Below, piece after piece: positions 41,356 through 51,024 of a stretch of DNA of 64,000 nucleotides. The DNA is from Bugulina stolonifera (Eukaryota > Bryozoa > Gymnolaemata > Cheilostomatida > Bugulidae). The notes beneath the pieces were generated by a model that made no database searches, was not told where the DNA came from, and saw nothing but the letters and a program-made list of their open reading frames with translations. Position 1 is the first letter of the stretch, and each line of letters opens with the position of its first letter. Location of the stretch: positions 4,800,876 through 4,864,875 of the forward strand of contig OW285194.1 in the NCBI GenBank assembly GCA_935421135.1, given 5' to 3'. The translations under genes were made by a program, and so were the position numbers.

Positions 41356-44300
41356 ATGCCAGCCAGATGCATTGTGGGGGGATGCAGTAGCATACCAGCT
41401 CAAGGTGCAACATGGAAGGATTGTGTTCACCTACACAAGATTCCTTCATTAAGCAAATCTCCCCAGCGCCACAACCAGTGGGTTAGTTTTATTAAATCTT
41501 CTCGAAAAGATTTTACTGACGGAACCACCCATGTCTATGTCTGCTCGAAGCATTTTGAAGATGGGGATTATGCCAATAAGAGTGAATTTATCTTTCGGCT
41601 CTCAAATGATGACCACTCTTGCATGTAAGTGTTTATCTGTTCACAGTGTGAACAACTGTACGACTGTAGGCTAAATGATTACTTTTCAAGCCTCTGCACT
41701 GTCACATTTATGTGTTTACTTTACATTGTTATTTAGATGGGTATCTGTGTCTGTTACTGTTATGTGAATCAACTAGTAACAAGACGTAACAAATAACTGA
41801 ACTGACTGTACGATGGTTTCTATATACCAAATGAAATATGCGCACTGGCTATGTATTTTGGTATTGTTGCTGGTGAAGAATTCTTCTAGTTAACTGTTAC
41901 CTTCTCTCAACTGAGTACATTTAGCACATGACTATTATTATTACTTCTGGGCTTCTAGTTTGTCTTTATTAAGTTCAAGGTGAAATAATATATCAGTAGA
42001 AAATCTGAGTTTTCAATCTATTGTTTTCACGTTATTTCTACTGCCACTGCTGTACTTAACTGGAAGATCTTTTTTGTAACTACTCAGCCTTGAAACCGAA
42101 TATGATCACAGTTTATTATTGTGAATTGTCTACTGTACTTAAAATTGGTTTGATTTTTGTATAGTGCTAGACTCAAGTCGACAGCTATTCCTAGCATCCT
42201 GCCTCCATCAATTTCTGTGAAACGGCTGTCGTCTCCCGAGACAGCAGCTGCAGCTCGCAGACGTGTGAAACGTGCCAGCAGTGAGCAGCAAGCTATCGTC
42301 TCTAGCTTATTGGAATCGCGTATGTTCCCATTTTAATTCCTAATTCTGCTCTAACTCTTGGTACTGAAGCGTTTTATGTATCTGTATTCAAGTTACATGT
42401 AGTATGCATGGATTTGCTGTTGACAAGTCATTAGGTTAACAGATACCATTATCATTAGTAAATAAAATCGATAATTACTCTTCGTCTGCTAGGAAGCGAG
42501 TGGGCATTATTAATTAACTAGTCACATTTTGGTACATATGTGTAATATGCCTTAAATAGACTTGACAAGTACCCGCATATCCTACATCTTTTTATAGTGT
42601 TGTAACAATATTAATTGTTGGTTAACATAAACTTCTTTATTGTTGAGTCCTGTTGGCTGTGTAATTAGTAAATTGTAGAGCAAGGAACTAAAGTGGGGGA
42701 GTGAGGTTTCCCAATATAGGATCAACTCTTTGTAGACTTGCTCCAATTATATTTTCGGGTTTTATGTTCTACTGTGAGGAAAATTAATATCTACTTTTTT
42801 GTATAACTAGTGACAAGGAAAAATTTACGACTAATTCAGTAATACATACTCATTTTAATGCAGACACTTACTTAAGTGACGAAGAAGACGAGGATGGGCG
42901 GAGTGAATCCTGCTATGTAGAAGATCTAACTGCTGATGTGGAGGATGATCCGGATTGGTTTCTGCCAACAGAATATGACCAGCCAGAAGAAGAAATCACA
43001 TCTTCCTTACATCAGCTCAAGCAGCAGTTGTAAGTAGCTACAGTACATGTATAGGCTATGTATAAGTATATACTAGTGATTGGAATGTTGTTCATAACAT
43101 CTTAATATATTGAAGCCCTTTCTATTGTATTTTACAGACATGTAGGTGATGAGCTCAAGGAGCAGCGGTTTGTTGTCAGTTCAAGTAATCTGCTTCAAAT
43201 AATTGCCCGGTGCCCTAAATGTGGTAACAGTTCAGGTAACATTAGTCTAGTTATAGCATAGCATTATTTGTTTAACAGAAAATTGTAGCTGCTGTAATTT
43301 TGTAGTCAGGCTCAATCTTTTGAGAACAGTAGCAGTTGATTTATTGGTTTATCACAAATTCTCTTTAGTTCATGTTGAATATTTTGTAGATTTTGAGATT
43401 GTGAATCACAAATATCATTATATTCTGCATCATCCTGTAAACACAATCATAGTACATAATGAACTAGTGGTTTAATTGGTATTGCAGAAGAGACTTTGGA
43501 TGCCAGATACCACGCTCCTGGTGTGGTGGCCAGCTTCAAGTTCCACTGTCTTTTATGCCAACACAACTGGGAATTTCAGACAATGAACAGCAGCTTGGCA
43601 CAGAAAGATATCAGAAGAGCAAATATATCTGTGTTGGCTCCTGTATTGCTAACAGGTAATCAATACAGCAAAGTTTCCAGGTGAGATAACACTTTATTTC
43701 TATTGTTTGAATTTAATCCCTTTTAATTGATGTGGCTTCTGTATTTTTCTATTTGTATGTAGAGAAATTTACCCATCCTAGTCTCACCAATGTCTAAACA
43801 ACTATGTATGCATTGTTTTACACTTCATGTCTCATTAGTGTCTAGCCCAAACTTCAGTTATGTTTATTTCTGGATATAGTTTCATGGCTGCTTCCCGGAT
43901 TTTATATCCAACCAAGAGCACCTATTACAGACAACAGGCTGAGACCTTCATTCCAGCAGTTCACCAATATTGGGATAACACGAGGGAGACTAATGTTGCT
44001 GAATCCAAGCAACAAGCAGAAACCTTGCTTGCCGGCGATGCTAGGTAAGTAATAATTCTTTAATCACACAACACTGCCCGCAAACCTCGTATGATTTAAG
44101 AAATAGGCTAAACAAATTTGGAAAAGTTGTTGAATGAAATGCGGTAAATGGGCATTACGAAAATGTCAGTTAGAAAACGGACGTTTTGAAAAAGTTCGCT
44201 TAGACAACACCCATACGAAGCTTTACATTTGGGTGAACAGATAATGAATTATTTTTGGTGTTCTACTCGTTAGGATTAGTCAAAACAAAAAGATTTAGTG

Positions 44301-47267
44301 GTTAAACAAAGGTTAGATGAACGCTGAGGTTTGGGATTTACAGTTTCTAAATGGTTTTTTTCCAAACAAACATTTTCAGAGTGTTCTGTTTCTAACTGAC
44401 ATTTTCGAACAGTAGCAAATTCATGAAATACAAGCTACTACTGGTTCACAGTTTTGTCGTTTATTTGGTATGTTCAGTTGAATTATATTTCTTTATAGGT
44501 GCGACAGTATGGGCCACTGTGCCCAGTTTGGCTCGTATGCCCTCATGGATCTGAAAACTAAGAAGATCCTTAATGTCGAAGCTGTCTCTGTAAGCATATT
44601 GTAATGTTTTTGAGTATGCTTGCATACAGGAGCCGAGGGCTACAAATATGGAAAGGGTTTGGACGGTGGTAGAGGCCGACCAAGTAACCTTCTGCTCACT
44701 ACATAAAGAGTGAACAGTTATTATATGTGCTCTTATTGGTGTGTTATATCAGACGTAGGCCGATGCCGAGACTCATTGGAGCTCAGGACCGACGTAGGTC
44801 ATGTAGACTTTAGACTCCAGAGGTGTGCGATGAAAGATCTGGTATTCTAGGATCTTAAGCCCGACGCTAGATTCATATAGAATCCGGGAATTCCCCTCTA
44901 TGGTTAGCTACCTTGCATTTTCAGTCTTTACTATCAATATTGACACTACATTTAAATTGCTGTTGGTGCTTTTGATAGAAAGTAGAAACATCCATGAACT
45001 CCAATCTGATGGAGCCAGAGGGGTTGAGGAGAGGATTGAGACGACTGATGAGTGAAGGTATGGCGATATCTGCTCTTGTTACTGACAGACATCCTAGCAT
45101 AACTAAGTTTATGCGAGAAGACCCTGAATTTCGGTTCATCGAGCACTACTTTGATTGCTGGCATGTGGTAAAATGTAAGTACAGTTCATAATACTTTGAC
45201 AATAAACTTGTTGGTTTAATATATTTTGACAAAAAGCTGTAAAGAAAACTTCATTTTTTGATTTCAGTGTTGGAAAGTTTGTATTAATATAAGTGGCTAT
45301 GGGTCATAGGCTCAGTGCAGCACAGGTGTCAAGTTCTATAACAATACCACTAATTCCTGGGTATCTGAAATGTTAAAATTTTTGTAACAATTATAGATCT
45401 GTTGCTGTGTAATACAAATTTGTTTGGCATGGTGACTATGCTCTCAATCATTATTTTCGATTAGCAGGGAACATTGCATTGGTATTATATGTGTTGATCT
45501 TATCCTGCATAGTTTTACTTTTGTAATTTATAGCTTGTAGCAAAGCTCTCACAGGGATGGCGAAGGAGAAAGGTGTCAGTAATGAAGGCTATCTCACTGC
45601 AAAAAAGATCCAAGCAATTACCAACAGGTAACTAGTATTCCAATCATACTGTATGAAGTCAAGATGCGCATGCTGGTAGATAAATGTACATGTATATAAT
45701 TATAAACCATTGTGTTATCAGGCTTTACTACATGGCTACATCTACTGCTAGAGGGCCTACTTATCAGCATGTTATGGATGAGAAAAGAAAGGCTATTCTC
45801 AACCATATCCGAGGTAAAGTAGTCGATATATAATGCGGCGTTACTGTGTGTATATGGCATGGTAGTTATATGCTATTGAATATTATTGTTATTATACTTG
45901 ATATGCTGCGTTGATCGGATTATATGTAATTTGAGTGTTTCTATAGAATATAAAATTATTTTATAGGGATCCATGTCCATTCTGAAAATACTTTGTATCG
46001 AAGGTGCAATCATCCGCTTCAGCAAAACAACTGTCGCCGTATGCGGAGTGGTAAGTACATACACATGCAAATATTCCCATTTATAAGCTGACAAGTTTGT
46101 GTTGTGTAATAACATTCTACAATGAGTCAAATGTGGTAGCATAGACATGGTACGTCTTCTTGGTCTGAACATAAATATTGTGCTAATTTCAATCGTTGTT
46201 GGCCAGCAGACATGTTTTTTTTTATCTTTGGTTGCAGATAGTATAACTTATGAGAAAGTTGAAACGTACTTCTCAAAGCCTCATGTAGTCAAGGCAATAT
46301 CCCGGATGTCTCCAGTGGGCCAAACATCAAGGATAGAGTCTTACCACCGAGTGGTTTTATCCTTCGCTCCAAAACATCTAAGTTTTGGTTTTCAAGGGAT
46401 GAATGCAAGGTATGACTACATGAATGCTCCTTTACGTGAGATGGATGCTATGCCCAAATGCATTGGAGGTTTCACATTAATCCGTGAACATTGTTGTGAC
46501 CCATTTTTGATTGTTCATTCAATGGTGTAAAATGGATTGCATAAAATCACCACAAAATGTCACCTTCAAAATACTGGCATCACAATAATTACATGTTTGA
46601 TTGACTCCAATCATATTATTTCAGTTGCCAGATCCTCGATCATAGTATATCTTTTAATACGTCATCAACCCCATCACCATGTTTGTTGTTACTGGACAAT
46701 CTACATGTGCTGACTCGTTCTTTTAAGGTTGCTCTTGGCTGCTATCCATTACAACCACAACTGCTCGAGAGAGCAACTAGTGACAGCTGACAATCAGCCT
46801 AGGTACTCTGTCGAGTACCTGAAGTACAAGAAGGGGAAGGGGAAAGCTGTTCCCATCAGAGCTCGAGTCTCAACAGGTATAGTAATGATCCCGAAGTGCT
46901 CACATCTGGTGTCACTTAACAGTATTCAACCCATGTAGGCCATATTTAAACAGTATTATATTGATTTCACAATAAAGGCTTGTAGATGCAGAGCCTTTGT
47001 GCAGACTAGAAATTTAACCTAAAACAATATTTTGACTACTTATAAATAGTAGGACCTCATTTCTTTACATGGTAATATTTTACAGAATATATAGAAGAAA
47101 TAATGGGTATTATCTATGGTGCTCTAGATGGCGATATAACTCTACCAGAACTCCCAACCATACCAGAGACCATGACCAGTCAGTTGCCAGTAGAGGACAG
47201 GGAAGAGGTAGTGTCAAGGCACAGGTCTAGATTTTGTGAAAGAGTACCACCAGTTGCCAACCTGTAA
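41356..47267 (+). CDS. THAP-domain DDE transposase-like protein (Kolobok-type), 14 exons, intact
   Basis: Exons: 41356-41624, 42165-42319, 42864-43029, 43138-43235, 43488-43680, 43880-44044, 44499-44589, 44979-45174, 45534-45627, 45722-45813, 45967-46050, 46238-46409, 46728-46876, 47086-47267. All phases agree: 701 residues, no stop. THAP DNA-binding finger 1-~100 (C5, C10, VCSKHF, then AIPSIL); acidic linker (SDEEDEDGRSES); four-Cys finger (CPKC, CLLC) at about 223-253; then an RNase-H-like core. The candidate DDE triad is D347 (GDARCDSMGH), D415 (TDRH) and E568 (IESYHR), with FDCWHVVK between and LLAAIHYNHN after. Known Kolobok transposases pair THAP with such a core, inserting at TTAA. I see no flanking inverted repeats, and 13 introns are unusual for a mobile gene, so a domesticated host gene is possible. 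Exon 6 was placed at 43880 because it alone fits the phase and family spacing. Introns 6 and 7 hold other elements. Confidence 0.88.
44143..44421. mobile_element. Foldback MITE, copy C
   Basis: The left arm GGTAAATGGGCATTACGAAA, ATGTCAGTTAGAAAACGGAC is matched by the inverted right arm (GTTCTGTTTCTAACTGACAT, TTTCGAACAGTAGCAAATTC). Same family as 5756-5988 and 19209-19411, with the longest centre (about 180 bases). It lies in intron 6 of the THAP gene. Confidence 0.75.
44600..44905 (-). mobile_element. LTR-like fragment, inverted relative to element 3
   Basis: Starts TGTAATGTTTTTGAGTATGC and matches the inverse of about 38560-38866, including AGCCGAGGGCTAC, GGTAGAGGCCGACCAAGT, CATTGGAGCTCAGGACCGAC and GCCCGACGCTAG. 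It is inserted in intron 7 of the THAP gene, just after the exon 7 donor at 44589. Confidence 0.75.
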
Positions 47268-47771
47268 AGAAAAGAAAAGGATTTACAGCATTTACAGATG
47301 TAATATCCACCATATTTTTCTAATCCTTTGGCCTGCCAGCGTTATATTTTTAAATTTTCCGGTTTTTTTTTTACCACCATTGATATCTTGCATGCCTGTA
47401 CTGACACAGCCGCACTCTATCCTCCATTCCTGTATGTGATTCATAGTAAAGTTGGTATTAATCTGCAAAAAACAGTATACATTCTGCTCCTGTGTCTCAC
47501 CTATGATACCAGCAAGTACTATAAATACCAGTGATGTAAATAGTGTACTAGATAAACCAAGCAATTATGCAAGTGACTAGTGTGCAACTTGAATAACTCA
47601 AATCCCCAATTAAATCAGTACATTTATACACTAGCTTTAGTGCTACATAAGAATTTAAATTGAACAAACACAAAACTATAAATTCTGATCACTGATGAAC
47701 ATTAAACAAGAACAAACTCTTTGAAGAGTATTTGGTGGCCTTTAAAAAGGCCTTTGGGGTGTGGACAAACA

Positions 47772-48341
47772 TTAGTCTTCCAATAAATTTGGCTCGGCGA
47801 AACCTTGGTAGCGTCCATCTGCTGTGGGGTACCGCTCTCTTATCACCTTCACCACACAATGAGGAATCTCCTTTCTATTCTTGTGTCCCAGCTTGCCATA
47901 GACCCAAGTGACATACCTGCAATATGCAGTATATCTCAGCTTGTCGTTATCTGTTCGGCCACGGTTGTTGAAGCCTGCTCTCCTATACACATGCAAAGCA
48001 TTCGTCAGCTGAAGTTGGTAGAGGCATGTTGTGTAGAACGCTGGATGCTTTGTTATACACTTGTAAGCATCTGCATCTCTAAATTCCTCGTGTTCATTGC
48101 ACACTGCCACTGAAGCCGGATGCTCTTGACAGCACGTTAAATCAGATGCAGTGTAGGCATTTGCAGCAGGCCAGCATTCACCACACGTACACCAATCCCC
48201 ATCACCAAGTCTCTGCTGGCACCTTCTTTCATCCTCAGCCACTGCCTCATTGAACTCTCTTGCATCGTGCAGGCTTTCTATTGAGTCATCAAACCATCCT
48301 CCCGAAAGCCTATCTGCATCTGTTGAGCTTCCAGAAGCCAT
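47772..48341 (-). CDS. Single-exon protein with P2X7 C-terminal (ballast-type) cysteine-rich domain
   Basis: 189 residues, ATG at 48341. The first ~45 residues are acidic and Ser-rich (MASGSSTDADRLSGGWFDD). The rest fits the cysteine-rich domain known from the cytoplasmic tail of P2X7 receptors: WCTCGECWP, LTCCQEHP, then CITKHPAF..TCL, RYTAYCRYVTWVYGKLGHKN, and PHCVVKVIRERYP..GRYQGF. In P2X7 this domain binds zinc and guanine nucleotide. There are no membrane segments and no channel part, so it is not a receptor. Free-standing ORFs of this type are common in invertebrate genomes, often beside transposase genes. Its stop faces that of the THAP gene across about 500 bases, so the two may be the paired genes of one mobile element or of one domesticated locus. 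No intron is needed. Confidence 0.88.
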   Translation of the reverse strand: MASGSSTDADRLSGGWFDDSIESLHDAREFNEAVAEDERRCQQRLGDGDWCTCGECWPAANAYTASDLTCCQEHPASVAVCNEHEEFRDADAYKCITKHPAFYTTCLYQLQLTNALHVYRRAGFNNRGRTDNDKLRYTAYCRYVTWVYGKLGHKNRKEIPHCVVKVIRERYPTADGRYQGFAEPNLLED

Positions 48342-48439
48342 TGGGAAGAGCTGTGAGAAAATAATTGACTAGGTAAAACGACACAACACCAAGTATATGA
48401 ACGTGCAATTACTGAAATGAAACTCGTTGCAAGATTGGC

Positions 48440-48860
48440 CTTGACCTCATTCTAGCCTCGGTTAGATGTTACTAGTTTACAATTTTCTAAAATAATTTCT
48501 CGTTGATACAAGAGAAGACAACTCAGCAAAGCAATAAGCGCCGTTGCCGGGAATCCCACTTTAATAATTCCGTCATAGGCTGATAACAATGCACTGTGGT
48601 CGTCTTCAGCTTTTATGATACGGGTTAAGAGGTTTAATCTGTGGTTTCTGCGCCTCTCTTGCAGCGTTTGTAAACCTAGTTCTGCTCGAGCTTCACTGAT
48701 GCTTTCACGACCCTTGAGCCCAGCAATAAATCTCACAGCACAATTCTGTATCATTTCAATGTTGTGTATAGTACTTTTCAGGTGGGGATCCCAGACAGTG
48801 TCTGCGTATTCCAATATCGGGCGACAGAGCCCAGACCAGAGGCATACCCAGATCCATCAG
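48440..48860 (-). mobile_element. LINE reverse-transcriptase fragment
   Basis: Minus-strand translation: LCRPILEYADTVWDPHLKST, IEMIQNCAVRFIAGLKGRES, LGLQTLQERRRNHRLNLLTR. This is the post-RT region of a non-LTR retrotransposon, homologous to the plus-strand fragment at 37090-37690. The frame is open over about 120 codons, but the N-terminal RT and endonuclease parts are missing. Confidence 0.85.
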
Positions 48861-50042
48861 AACCAACTACAACCAGTACCATAACAGCTTTCTACCGAAA
48901 GAGATAGCACAATCCTACTGATACTTCAAGCAATCCCCAAATGACAGGTGGCACTAACCTGTACAGATCAACTTTTAATAATTCCTAAACTAATACATGA
49001 AATACTGTCCCAACTCATGTTGTCCACTGTACCATATGAGGCACGCCCCTTCCACCCCCTAGGTGGTTTAGCGTGACAATGAACTCCACGTAAGTCCATG
49101 TAAGTCCACGTAAAGTGCGATCTAGCCAATCTTAATTCCAAAGATCTATTTAATTTATGCTGTTGAAGCGAAACATGTAAACAAAACTACCTTTCAAATT
49201 ATACCAAAGTGAGACCTGGAGGTTTCCTAATAGTTAATAGATACTATTGACTGACACCACCAATCTCCATCTACCTCAGGCTTACCAAGTCTCCCTGATT
49301 TTCAACTCAAATTTTTATTTTCATTTTTGTACCCCTACCACACCCAAAATGGACACCCCCAGCCCCACCCAAAGGCTGAATCTCCCTGATTTTTTTATCA
49401 GTGGAACTTGGCAAACTTGATCCACCTTGTTCTAATGTAATCTAACTTTGAGTCGAGAGTCTAGACCCACTCAGGTGACCTCCTGTGGTACATCCTCAAG
49501 AGCTCGCTGTGCAGCCAGCTAAACGAGAATAGTTGGTTTTAAAGAGAGACGTGCCACATTCAAGCAGATTATGATTTTAATGGCTCAGTTCCTGTAAGCA
49601 ATTGTTTCTCAAATCACGATATGTAACTGGGGGTTTCTCTATTGGCTTGGGGTTTGCTGGTCTGGCATTTCAAAGCAATCAAAACAACCATTGAGTTGAC
49701 TCAGCAACAGGAATTTATAAAATGTCTTTTTTTGTTATAAATTGTATGAATGATCTGATGGTCAGATAACTTGGTATGTACATACTGGGTCTAGGGGTCT
49801 GCTGGGGCCAAAAACAATATGACTGAAGGTGTCCGCCTGACTGGAAGCAACCGTGTGACTTACATGTACATTGTATATAAAGTGTGTGGCTACAGTATCC
49901 TGCCACCACCAGAGGTCACAAGAAAGTCCAGCATCAAATAATTCTCATTGTGATACGGGATGATCATGATGTATGTAATGGTGGTTATAGTGGTATCACG
50001 CATCATGTTGTATTCTGTGCTCTACCATATGTTTTGTAGATC
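48861..50042. other. Upstream region of TRIM-like gene 2
   Basis: From about 49130 it matches the region upstream of gene 1 (GGTTTCCTAATAGT, GACACCACCAATC, GTGGTACATCCTCAAG, then CTCTACCATATGTTTTGTAG before the ATG). The earlier part (49029-49090) resembles 15665-15715. No gene. Confidence 0.5.
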
Positions 50043-50450
50043 ATGGCTGAAGCTACCCCAGCAGCACTACCTACTACTGTATCTGCTGAGTGTGGATTCT
50101 GTTTAAGGAGTGATGCTGACTTAGTAAACCCTAAGCAGATGTCATGTTCCCATGTTCACTGTTTAGAATGTCTGACTGCTGCTTATAACATAAATAATAT
50201 AGTCAGGTGTCCTACTTGCAGGTAAATATAGTGACTTGTAGTTTAATGGTGTTTAGTACTATGGTCTATACTCTATAGTAGTCACTACAGCAGGCATAGT
50301 ACTAGTAGTCTATCAATGCATGTATTACTGCATTGTGCTCCTCTAATCATTGATGTATGCATGTCCAGGTATTATTAGACTAGACATCATTGTATGCTCT
50401 ACCTATTATTTTATAGAAGAGTGTATGATGTCTCTCTAGACAGTCTATCA

Positions 50451-50453
50451 TAA
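50451..50453 (+). other. Premature TAA in TRIM-like gene 2
   Basis: The frame from the exon 1/exon 2 junction reads RRVYDVSLDSLS then TAA. Copy 1 reads SLSSVFIPDSS at this place (TCA GTA TTC ATA). A single C-to-A change explains it; the next bases (GTG TTC ATA) still encode the copy 1 sequence, apart from synonymous differences. Confidence 0.9.
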
Positions 50454-51024
50454 GTGTTCATACCAGATAGTTCAACGCACTGTGATATCTGCAGACGTAA
50501 AGAAGTAACCAATCAGCCCGCTGTTGTTTACTGCACTTCCTGTTGTAAGACGTACTGCTCTAAACATCTAGAGGTTTGTATATGAGTTTTACTGATTGTA
50601 TTTATTGGACCTGCTTGTATTACTTTGGATATTTTAACACCCGTTGTCGTACGGTGCATCAAGTTTACGTCAATGTACAAAGTAATGTGCAAACAGAAGT
50701 CCGAGTTGTAGAAAAGCATAGATTATAGTCACATGATCAAGTAGGATAACCATTAGTATACAAAGTAATGTGAATTGTGGAAAAACTATGAATGATAGTA
50801 TCTCGTATTTGTGATGATTTTTCAGTCATTTATATTTCAGCTTCATGATGGACTACTTGATGACCACCCCAAGGTTACAATTGATGAGTATAGAGCTAAG
50901 GCTAGACAGTTTAAACCCAGAATGTGTACGGAGCATGTAGATGAGGTCTATAGTCTAAGTTGTAGGAGTTGTCTTCACTTGTTTTGTGTGAAATGTGTAC
51001 CTGGACTAGGCACCTGTTCTGATG

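Noticed and set aside
43656..43879. THAP gene exon 5 ending at 43655 joined to an exon starting at 43858
   Set aside because: The phase allows it, but it removes the conserved LLTGNQYSKVS segment. The 43680/43880 junction fits phase and gives family-like spacing.
47772..48341. A P2X purinergic receptor gene
   Set aside because: Only the cysteine-rich cytoplasmic domain is present. There are no transmembrane segments, no extracellular ATP-binding loop and no exons nearby that could supply them.
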